Part shown: one piece after another, positions 1 to 5,852 of the stretch | Layout of the letters: every line of letters starts with the position of its first letter | Position numbering within the stretch: position 1 is the stretch's first letter | Assembly: GCA_031285115.1 (NCBI GenBank) | Contig: JAITWU010000078.1 | Location: 1 to 8,452, forward strand | DNA length: 8,452 nucleotides | Direction of reading: 5' to 3' | Origin: Azonexus sp. | GTDB lineage: Bacteria > Pseudomonadota > Gammaproteobacteria > Burkholderiales > Rhodocyclaceae | Made by a program: the position numbers and the translations under genes | The notes under the pieces: generated by a model | The model's input: only the letters and a program-made list of their open reading frames with translations | The model's database searches: none | Told to the model about the DNA's origin: nothing

Positions 1-3
1 TGC

Positions 4-33
4 TTGCCTTCCACTTGAAGAAGTTCGCATAAT
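4..33 (+). promoter_or_regulatory. Possible sigma-70 promoter upstream of the response regulator
   Basis: The first 190 bases are clearly richer in A and T than the rest of the window and hold no gene. TTGCCT at 4-9 (four of six matches to the -35 consensus) is followed after 18 bases by CATAAT at 28-33 (five of six matches to the -10 consensus). This would give a leader of roughly 150 bases before the regulator ATG at 193. No convincing direct-repeat operator for a QseB/PmrA-type regulator was found. The call rests only on the hexamers and is weak. Confidence 0.3.
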
Positions 34-192
34 ACGTTGATTTTAATGACACAGTAAGATTAATCGCCGGTTCTATCAGTCATTGAGCGTTAAAGAATTT
101 TGATGCTCTGGCCCTGGGATGCGCTCAGGCGAGCATTACTATTTGCGATACACCCGCCTAAAATACCCGACAGGCTAATTCGGCAATCAATC

Positions 193-849
193 ATGCGTGT
201 CCTGCTGGTCGAAGATGACGAACTATTCGGCTCCGGTCTCAAGGCCGGGCTGGGCCAGCGCGGTTTTGCCGTGGACTGGGTGCGCGATGGCGTTGCCGCC
301 GAGCGTGAGTTGCTGACGCGCCAGTACGAAGCCGCCGTGCTTGATCTCGGCCTGCCACGGCAGGATGGCATGGCGGTTTTGCGCGCTGCGCGGGCGGCTG
401 ATGTCGCTACCCCCATACTCGTTCTGACTGCCCGCGACGCCGTGCAGGCGCGGATTACGGCGCTCGACTGCGGGGCCGATGATTATCTGGTCAAGCCGGT
501 TGATCTCGGCGAACTGGCGGCGCGATTGCGGGCGCTGACGCGCCGCGCCCACGGCGTTTCCGTGGCGCGGTTGACTTTGAGCGCGATCAGCCTCGATCCG
601 GCGACGCGCCAGGTGTGGCGCGGCGAGCAGTTGGTCGAACTGTCGCCGCGCGAATTTGAACTCCTGCGCGTTTTTATGCTCAACGCTGACCGCGTGCTGA
701 CCCGCGAGCGGCTGGAGCAGCATTTGTACAACTGGGGCAGCGAAGTCAGCAGCAATGCGCTGGAAGTGCATGTGCATAACCTGCGGAAGAAACTCGGCGC
801 GGAATTGATCGAAACCGTGCGCGGCGTCGGTTACGTCGCCAGAAAATGA
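193..849 (+). CDS. OmpR/QseB-family response regulator
   Basis: Predicted cytoplasmic DNA-binding regulator of 218 residues, the usual length for the OmpR/PhoB family. The N-terminal receiver domain (about 1-115) has the acidic pocket E7, D8, D9, the phospho-acceptor D51 in LDLGLP, the switch threonine T79 in LTARD and the conserved K101 in LVKP. The C-terminal winged-helix domain (about 125-216) shows LSPREFELL, the recognition-helix stretch SNALEVHVHNLRKKL and the closing ETVRGVGY. The overall pattern resembles E. coli QseB, but orthology is not proven. ATG 193 is chosen because the receiver domain begins there (MRVLLVEDD). Upstream in-frame starts at 100 and 103 would add a 30-residue tail untypical of the family. 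No good Shine-Dalgarno precedes ATG 193. The partner kinase follows on the same strand, and the two are separated by a palindromic element. Confidence 0.96.
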   Translation: MRVLLVEDDELFGSGLKAGLGQRGFAVDWVRDGVAAERELLTRQYEAAVLDLGLPRQDGMAVLRAARAADVATPILVLTARDAVQARITALDCGADDYLVKPVDLGELAARLRALTRRAHGVSVARLTLSAISLDPATRQVWRGEQLVELSPREFELLRVFMLNADRVLTRERLEQHLYNWGSEVSSNALEVHVHNLRKKLGAELIETVRGVGYVARK

Positions 850-908
850 CAGGGTAATCGCATGAATGACAATCGCCTGAATCGACATGGTCGACAGCGT
901 CCGATACT

Positions 909-1018
909 CCCCTCTCCCTTGATGGGAGAGGGGCCGGGGGAGAGGGTGAAGCGATGAAAAGAGCGCTTCCGGTCATTCTCCCCCTCTCCCCAACCCCTCT
1001 CCCGCAAGGGGAGAGGGG
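909..1018. repeat. Palindromic intergenic element 1 (nested inverted repeats) between regulator and kinase genes
   Basis: A 110-bp non-coding element. The left arm is CCCCTCTCCC-TTGAT-GGGAGAGGGG (909-933). The right arm is CCCCTCTCCC-GCAA-GGGGAGAGGGG (994-1018). Each arm is itself a hairpin. Inside them GGGGAGAGGG pairs with CCCTCTCCCC, and a central hairpin joins GAAGCG (948-953) to CGCTTC (964-969). The whole unit can therefore fold as a branched cruciform. Such C/T-rich and G/A-rich palindromes are widespread MITE-like or REP-like repeats in proteobacteria. No target duplication longer than the two bases CT (907-908 and 1019-1020) is seen. It fills most of the gap between the two genes and would put strong hairpins in their shared mRNA. 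Confidence 0.85.
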
Positions 1019-1042
1019 CTTTTGCTTTTTAAGACATTTCAC

Positions 1043-2419
1043 ATGACAGCCCGCCGCGTTCTTTCACTCACGCAACGCCTGACGCTGATGACGGTGACGT
1101 TTGTCGTCGTCGTTTGGGCCGTGACGGCAGTGGCGACGTGGCGGAACATGAAACACGATCTCGATGAACTGCTCGACGCCCACCTGGCGCAAACGGCGGC
1201 GCTCCTGATTGCCAGCGATCTCGAAGACGAGGACGACGAAACCGGCGGCGGCGTTATCCAGGCCCCCATCCTGATCGACAAATATCAGTCGCGCGTCGCT
1301 TTCCAGATCTGGCGTCATGGCCAGTTACGGGCGCGTTCGAGTGACGCGCCGGATGTGCCGCTGGCGGCTGCTGGTTCCTCCGGGCTTGCCAATACCACGG
1401 TCAATGGCCTCGCTTGGCGCGTGTTTACCGTTGCGCCGCCGGGCAGGGTCGATGACATCGTGCATGTCGGCGAGCATGTTTCGGCCCGCGAGGATATTCT
1501 TGCCGCCAATATGTGCGGCCAACTGGTGCTGCTGCTGGCTCTGCCGCCTTTGCTGATTGCTGGCATCATCTGGATGGTGCGCCGCGCCGTGCGGCCGCTC
1601 ACGGCGCTGGGGCGGCATGTCGCCCAACGCCAACCGCGTGACCTCGATCTCTTGCCGGAAGACAATGCGCTGCCCGAGGCGCGACCTTTGGTTGTTGCCC
1701 TCAACGGCCTGTTTGCGCGCATGGCTGAACAGTTGGCGAGCGAGCAACGGTTTACGGCGGATGCCGCGCACGAATTACGGACGCCGATTGCCGCCATCCG
1801 CATTCAGGCGCAAGTGGCGCAAGGCGCGAGCAACGAGGCGGAACGCGCCGCCGCGCTGGCCGCCACGATCATCGGCTGCGACCGCGCGACGCGCCTGGTT
1901 GAACAGTTGATGCAACTGGCGCGACTGGAAACCGAGGCCACCGCAGCGGATGGGGGAAAAGTCGATTTGACCGCGATTGCCGCCGATTGCCTCGCCCTGT
2001 TGCAGCCGCAAGCAGCGACACGCGGCCAGCAGATTGATTGGCAAAGCCCCGGCGGCGCCGTTCCAGTCGCCATGAGCGCGGCGCTCGCCGCCGGTTTGCT
2101 GCGTAATCTCGTAGACAATGCGCTGCGCTACAGCCCGGACGGAGCGCGGGTTTGCCTGCAAATCACGCCAGCAGAGGGAGGGCAGGGCGCATGCTTCACC
2201 GTCGAAGACAGCGGCCCCGGCCTGCCGCCTGATGTGATGGGGCGTCTGGGCGAGCTTTTTCTCCGTCAACTCGGCACCCGGCAAAACGGCAGTGGCCTCG
2301 GCTGGGCCATCGTCCGCCGCATCGCGCAACGGTATGGCCTTGCCAGCGACATTGACCGCAGCCCAACACTCGGCGGCCTGCGTGTGCGGATCACCTGGCC
2401 GCCTGCGGCTCCAGATTGA
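1043..2419 (+). CDS. QseC-type sensor histidine kinase
   Basis: Predicted inner-membrane kinase of 458 residues that phosphorylates the upstream regulator. TM1 lies at about residues 13-33 and TM2 at about 160-179. They bracket a periplasmic sensor of roughly 125 residues with an acidic cluster (D59 to E66). A short linker is followed by the H box FTADAAHELRTP with phospho-acceptor H243, the N box LLRNLVDNALRYSPDG (N355, N359), the G1 box EDSGPGLP (D389) and the G2 box NGSGLGWAIVRR. This is the QseC/TctE/PmrB architecture at the usual length. ATG 1043 is chosen because it places the usual short basic segment before TM1. A TTG at 1022 is possible but adds only seven residues. The Shine-Dalgarno is weak (AAGA about 8 bases upstream), perhaps because the palindromic element ends only 24 bases before the start. 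The stop overlaps the end of convergent rlhA by 29 bp. Confidence 0.96.
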   Translation: MTARRVLSLTQRLTLMTVTFVVVVWAVTAVATWRNMKHDLDELLDAHLAQTAALLIASDLEDEDDETGGGVIQAPILIDKYQSRVAFQIWRHGQLRARSSDAPDVPLAAAGSSGLANTTVNGLAWRVFTVAPPGRVDDIVHVGEHVSAREDILAANMCGQLVLLLALPPLLIAGIIWMVRRAVRPLTALGRHVAQRQPRDLDLLPEDNALPEARPLVVALNGLFARMAEQLASEQRFTADAAHELRTPIAAIRIQAQVAQGASNEAERAAALAATIIGCDRATRLVEQLMQLARLETEATAADGGKVDLTAIAADCLALLQPQAATRGQQIDWQSPGGAVPVAMSAALAAGLLRNLVDNALRYSPDGARVCLQITPAEGGQGACFTVEDSGPGLPPDVMGRLGELFLRQLGTRQNGSGLGWAIVRRIAQRYGLASDIDRSPTLGGLRVRITWPPAAPD

Positions 2420-4283
2420 GCTTGACGCCCTTTTTCATCTTGCCGATAACGTGCATTTCGCAGGCTTTGCAGTCGAATTTGAGGATCAGCCGCTCGTTGC
2501 CGTTGATGAGGGTCATCGGGTCGGGTTTGAGGTGTTTGACCTCTTTCGGGCAGAGGTTGAAGCTGTGGCGCAGGCAGTGGCGGGTGATCATGAGTGAAAC
2601 CATGCCTTTTTCCTGGCCGGATTCGTAGGCTTCGTCGATCAGGCGGACGCCGTGTTTTTCGTAAAAAGCGCGGGCTTTTGAATTGAAAACATTACCGAGG
2701 TAACTCAATTCCTGCTGCGGGTAGAGCGCGGGTTCGGTTGAGGGCTGGCGGCGCGGCGGGCGCGGGTGGGTGGCAAGGCGCGCGGCTGCGAGTTTTTCGG
2801 CGGCGGCGCGGCGCAGCGCGTTGATGGCGGCGGGCGGCAGGAACCACGGTTGGGTCATTTGGAGTTCGACCGCAGCGACGGTAAACATCGTGTTGCCGAA
2901 TTTGGCGAGATTTTCCTTGAGCCGGGCAAAGGCCGTTGCGGCGTTGCGGGCGAGGTCGAGGCCGGTTTTGGGCAGGTCGGCTGTGCTTTGCACGCCATCC
3001 TCGTCGCTCAGGGCGAGTGTGAAATGGTCGGCGTGTTCGGTGAATGACACTTTGATGGCGATGCGGCGGTCAGCGGATTCTTTTTCCAGCGCCCGCTCAA
3101 AGGTTTGGTCGCGGTTGCGAAAGAGGGTTGCGCCAGCGGTCAGTTCGGGCGGGATTTCGGCGGGGTAGAGGCGTTGTTGCTCGACGCGGTTGATGCGCAT
3201 TCCTTGAATTTCGCCCTCTGCGTCGTAAAAACAGACGCCATCGCCGTTGTGCAGAAGTTGGTCGGCGGCGATGTCGAGCCAGCCGTCGCCGATGGTTACG
3301 ACTTCGCCAATCGGCTCGCCGACGAAGGCGGGTGAATCGAAAGCGCCGATGTCGTCCTGCCGACCGTGGGTGAAATAATCGGTGTAGCCACGGTTGAAGG
3401 TTTTGTCCGGCTGCGGCGTGAAGGCGAAGGTCGAATGACCGGACGAGGCGCGTTGGCATTGCGGATTCTCAGCGATGATCTGGTCGAGCAACTGCCGGTA
3501 ATGGGCGGTGATGTTCTTGACGTAGGCCAGGTCTTTCAAGCGCCCTTCAATCTTGAAAGATGAAACTCCGGCTGCGATGAGCGAGCGCAGGTTGGCGCTC
3601 TGGTTGTTGTCTTTCATCGACAACAGGTGTTGATTTTCGGTGATCGTGCGGCCTTTGTCGTCGATCAGGCTGTAAGGCAGGCGGCACGCCTGCGAGCATT
3701 CGCCGCGATTGGCGCTGCGTCCGGTGTGGGCGTGGCTGATGTAGCACTGGCCGGAATAAGCGACGCAGAGCGCGCCGTGGATGAAGTATTCGAGCGTGAC
3801 AGGAGTTTGACGGGCGATTTCGCCGATTTCAGAAAGACTTAGTTCTCGCGCCAGGACGATTTGCGAAAAGCCAACATCGGCAAGAAACTTCGCCTTGGCC
3901 GGGGTGCGGATGTCGGTCTGTGTTGAAGCGTGGAGCTGGATGGGCGGCAAATCGAGTTCGAGGAGGCCCATGTCCTGAATAATCAGGGCGTCGGCCCCGG
4001 CGGCGTACAAGTCCCAGGCCAGTTGCCGGGCGCTGGCGAGTTCGCTGTCGCGCAGGATGGTATTGATGGCGACAAAAACCCCGGCCCGGTAACGGTGGGC
4101 AAAGGCGCACAAACGCTCGATGTCGGCGACGCTATTGCCAGCGCCGTAACGCGCGCCAAATTCCGGCCCGCCGATGTAGACGGCGTCCGCTCCGTGCTTG
4201 ATGGCTTCGATGCCGAAATCGGCATTTTTGGCCGGGGCGAGGAGTTCGAGGCGAAAGGCTCTCTCCTTTGAGGAGAAGCGCAA
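2391..4283 (-). CDS. rlhA: 23S rRNA C2501 hydroxylase RlhA (peptidase U32 family, YdcP)
   Basis: The protein matches E. coli RlhA/YdcP along its length from memory (U32 domain plus C-terminal DUF3656-type part). In E. coli this protein is needed for hydroxylation of 23S rRNA C2501 and carries an iron-sulfur cluster. Seen here, with TTG as residue 1: RLELLAP near the N-terminus, GADAVYIGGPEFGAR (31-45), LHASTQTDIR (118-126), and the Cys-rich core with C173, C180, C196 and C200. Near the C-terminus are CLRHSFNLCPKE and LKFDCKACEMHVIGK, further candidate metal ligands. The start is uncertain. TTG 4283 gives 630 residues and has GGGGAGG five bases upstream, but that site comes from the palindromic element. 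ATGs at 4358 and 4391 lie inside the element and would encode repeat sequence. E. coli has only six residues before RLELL. The gene probably belongs to an operon with the upstream methyltransferase. Confidence 0.94.
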   Translation of the reverse strand: MRFSSKERAFRLELLAPAKNADFGIEAIKHGADAVYIGGPEFGARYGAGNSVADIERLCAFAHRYRAGVFVAINTILRDSELASARQLAWDLYAAGADALIIQDMGLLELDLPPIQLHASTQTDIRTPAKAKFLADVGFSQIVLARELSLSEIGEIARQTPVTLEYFIHGALCVAYSGQCYISHAHTGRSANRGECSQACRLPYSLIDDKGRTITENQHLLSMKDNNQSANLRSLIAAGVSSFKIEGRLKDLAYVKNITAHYRQLLDQIIAENPQCQRASSGHSTFAFTPQPDKTFNRGYTDYFTHGRQDDIGAFDSPAFVGEPIGEVVTIGDGWLDIAADQLLHNGDGVCFYDAEGEIQGMRINRVEQQRLYPAEIPPELTAGATLFRNRDQTFERALEKESADRRIAIKVSFTEHADHFTLALSDEDGVQSTADLPKTGLDLARNAATAFARLKENLAKFGNTMFTVAAVELQMTQPWFLPPAAINALRRAAAEKLAAARLATHPRPPRRQPSTEPALYPQQELSYLGNVFNSKARAFYEKHGVRLIDEAYESGQEKGMVSLMITRHCLRHSFNLCPKEVKHLKPDPMTLINGNERLILKFDCKACEMHVIGKMKKGVKLNLEPQAAR

Positions 4284-4285
4284 AA

Positions 4286-4427
4286 GATCCTCCCCATTCG
4301 CAGAATGGGGAGGGGGACCACCCGCGCAGCGGGTGGTGGAGGGGTAATCGGCAGACATCAAAGTGACCAACCCCTCCACCATGCGACGCATGGTCCCCCT
4401 CCCCGTTGCTGCGCAACAGGGAGGATC
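4286..4427. repeat. Palindromic element 2, MITE-like, with four triloop hairpins
   Basis: A 142-bp element bounded by GATCCTCCC (4286-4294) and its inverse GGGAGGATC (4419-4427), and flanked by AAAA on both sides (4282-4285, 4428-4431), a candidate 4-bp target duplication. The two arms are inverted copies that share three blocks: GATCCTCCC, GGGGAGGGGGACCA and TGGTGGAGGGG. Between the blocks each arm has two small hairpins whose stems differ between arms but remain self-complementary: ATTC/GAAT against GTTGC/GCAAC, and CCCGC/GCGGG against TGC/GCA. Three of the four triloops read GCA in arm orientation and the fourth reads GTC. A 26-bp central spacer carries no recognised motif. There is no transposase, so it would have moved in trans. 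Confidence 0.87.
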
Positions 4428-4520
4428 AAAACCCGTCGCTTCGATTGGTGTACATACGGCAGCCCCAGGCGGGGAGTATTGGTTGCGGTCATCTCGGTTG
4501 CTCCATGCGCTTACCCCGAC

Positions 4521-5360
4521 TCAATAAACAAACCGCCCGGCCAGCCCCTCGATATTGAACTCGCGCAAAATGGCTTCGGCCCGCTCGCGGGCGTTTTTGC
4601 GGGGCGTGTCGTTGGGGCGGCGGTTGGCGATGATCAGCTCGTTCTTCATCGAATGCTCCCAGCCGACCAGTTCCGTCACCGTCACATCGTAACCGTGCGC
4701 TTCGAGCAGCAGGCAGCGCAGGACGTTGGTCAGGTGGCTGCCCAGTTCGCGGGTGTGCAGCGGGCGTCGCCACAATTCGGCGAGCGGCGTTTTGCCGAGC
4801 GACTCATTTTTACCGGCGCGCATCGCGGCGGCGACTTCGGCCTGACAACAGGGGACGAGAACGATGTGCCGCGCCTGTCGGTCGAGCGCAAAGCGGATGG
4901 CGTCATCGGTCGCCGTATCGCAGGCGTGCAGCGCGGTGACGACATCGACGCGCGGCGGTAATTCGGGGGCGGCGAGCGATTCCTCCACCGTACAGGCGAG
5001 AAAACGCATCCGGGCAAAGCCCAGCCGTTCCGCCAGTTGGCGCGAGCGGGTCACGAGTTCCGGGCGGTTTTCGATGCCGATGATTTCGCCGCTTTTTTGC
5101 CAGCTTTCGCGTGCTTTGAAACACAGGTCATAGAGGATGAAGCCGAGATAAGACTTGCCCGCGCCGTGATCGACCAGCGTTTCGGCGTCGAGGAGCAGCG
5201 GTTCGATGAACTGGACGAGGTGATAGACCTGCTTGAGCTTGCGGCGGCTGTCCTGATTGAGCTTGCCGTCGCGGGTCAGGATATGCAGTTCCTGCAACAG
5301 TTCGCGCGATTGCCCGGCGCGGATTTCCGGGATGTGTGCGGGGGCTGGCGGCTTCTTCAT
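4521..5360 (-). CDS. SAM-dependent methyltransferase (Methyltransf_32-like)
   Basis: Predicted cytoplasmic protein of 279 residues with a class I methyltransferase fold. A basic N-terminal helical region (DSRRKLKQVYHLVQFIEPLL) leads into motif I, LVDHGAGKSYLGFIL, where SAM would bind, then GIENRPELV as the acidic strand-2 motif. LHACDTATDDAI and LVPCCQAE follow. These resemble the LHACG.ATD and PCCH.E signatures of Pfam Methyltransf_32, known from GSTCD and METTL25-like proteins. The substrate is not known from the sequence. ATG 5360 is chosen because homology-like sequence begins soon after it. The frame is open further upstream to 5453, but that segment crosses the likely promoter region. 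There is no clear Shine-Dalgarno, and GGGGCGATT of an inverted repeat abuts the start. rlhA lies downstream on the same strand, so the pair may form an RNA-modification operon. That is inference. Confidence 0.86.
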   Translation of the reverse strand: MKKPPAPAHIPEIRAGQSRELLQELHILTRDGKLNQDSRRKLKQVYHLVQFIEPLLLDAETLVDHGAGKSYLGFILYDLCFKARESWQKSGEIIGIENRPELVTRSRQLAERLGFARMRFLACTVEESLAAPELPPRVDVVTALHACDTATDDAIRFALDRQARHIVLVPCCQAEVAAAMRAGKNESLGKTPLAELWRRPLHTRELGSHLTNVLRCLLLEAHGYDVTVTELVGWEHSMKNELIIANRRPNDTPRKNARERAEAILREFNIEGLAGRFVY

Positions 5361-5361
5361 G

Positions 5362-5420
5362 GGGGCGATTATCGCATTCAACGGAACATGACTTTGTGTC
5401 AACCGAATCGAAATCGCCCC
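5362..5420. repeat. 9-bp inverted repeat in the divergent intergenic region
   Basis: GGGGCGATT at 5362-5370 and its exact inverse AATCGCCCC at 5412-5420 are separated by 41 bases. They lie between the methyltransferase start (minus) and the small unknown gene (plus). The left copy touches the methyltransferase ATG. A direct repeat TTCAACGGA also occurs here at 5378-5386 and 5454-5462, the second copy overlapping the ribosome binding site of the small gene. A GGCGC-TTGCT-GCGCC hairpin lies at 5435-5449. These could be operator half-sites or leader structure. No clear -35/-10 pair was identified in either direction. Confidence 0.4.
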
Positions 5421-5469
5421 GTTATTCGGCGCATGGCGCTTGCTGCGCCGCACTTCAACGGAGAATCAA

Positions 5470-5748
5470 ATGGGCAGTCTGAGCAACGAATCCTTCGAGC
5501 AATTTCTCGATTCCCTGAAAAAAGCAGGCATCGCCATTTCCAACGAGGTCGAACTGCGCGAACGCCTGGCCGAAGCCCAACGCTGGCGCTACGCCTTCCA
5601 GACCCTGGCCGCCAATGGCAAAACCATCGGCATTTGCTTTGAAGACCACTCGGAAGGCCGCAACGAAGCCGAAATTGATCGCGCCTTCAGCGACTTTCAG
5701 TTTTCCGAAAAAAGCAAGGCGGTTTTTTCGGCGAGTTTGCGGCACTGA
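5470..5748 (+). CDS. Small hypothetical protein (92 residues)
   Basis: Not recognised. It encodes a soluble, hydrophilic protein with no signal peptide, membrane segment or metal-binding motif and a single cysteine. The N-terminal half looks helical, with a charged stretch around SNEVELRERLAEAQRWRYAF, followed by a short strand-like piece GKTIGICFEDHS and an acidic helix-like segment. ATG 5470 is supported by GGAG at 5460-5463, six bases upstream, the best ribosome binding site in the window. In-frame upstream codons from 5440 have no such support. The gene is transcribed away from the methyltransferase gene and is followed 24 bases later by a strong intrinsic terminator. It thus looks like a self-contained monocistronic unit, which supports it being real. 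Confidence 0.75.
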   Translation: MGSLSNESFEQFLDSLKKAGIAISNEVELRERLAEAQRWRYAFQTLAANGKTIGICFEDHSEGRNEAEIDRAFSDFQFSEKSKAVFSASLRH

Positions 5749-5772
5749 GCCATAGCAAGTCACAACATCGAG

Positions 5773-5796
5773 CCGCGCCCCAAGGGGCGCGGTTTT
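5773..5796 (+). terminator. Rho-independent terminator of the small unknown gene
   Basis: A perfect 9-bp GC stem, CCGCGCCCC (5773-5781) and GGGGCGCGG (5784-5792) with an AA loop, is followed directly by TTTT. It begins 24 bases after the TGA of the 92-residue gene. On the opposite strand no T-run follows the hairpin, so it should act mainly on rightward transcription. Confidence 0.85.
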
Positions 5797-5800
5797 GCAA

Positions 5801-5827
5801 GATGGGTAGCGCGTAGCGAAGCCCATG
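5801..5827. repeat. Short palindromic repeat unit (ATGGG...CCCAT)
   Basis: ATGGG (5802-5806) and CCCAT (5822-5826) enclose an imperfect inner stem, CGC with GCG around a GTA loop. The sequence resembles a short dispersed palindrome (consensus roughly GATGGGTTTCGC...CCCATC) familiar from many proteobacterial intergenic regions. It lies between the terminator of the small gene and the 3' end of the convergent transporter gene. Confidence 0.5.
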
Positions 5828-5852
5828 AGTTTCACCACAACGACAGTTGTGA

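Noticed and set aside
223..888. Long minus-strand frame opposite the response regulator
   Set aside because: It is antisense to a clear receiver/winged-helix gene. Its translation shows no domain pattern and is a by-product of GC-rich codon use.
909..1018. Element 1 as a simple intrinsic terminator after the regulator gene
   Set aside because: The left hairpins are not followed by a T-run. The right hairpin is followed by CTTTTGCTTTTT, which could end some transcripts, but the nested inverted-arm layout marks it as a dispersed repeat first.
1775..2329. 184-codon minus-strand frame inside the kinase gene
   Set aside because: It overlaps the H, N and G boxes of the kinase on the other strand. 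Its own product is Arg/Ala-rich with no motif.
4284..4391. ATG 4391 or 4358 as the rlhA start
   Set aside because: Both lie within element 2 and would add about 25-36 residues of repeat-encoded sequence without a good ribosome binding site. They cannot be excluded experimentally.
4305..4961. 218-codon plus-strand frame across element 2 and the methyltransferase gene
   Set aside because: It starts inside the palindromic element and runs antisense to the methyltransferase signatures. No independent support.
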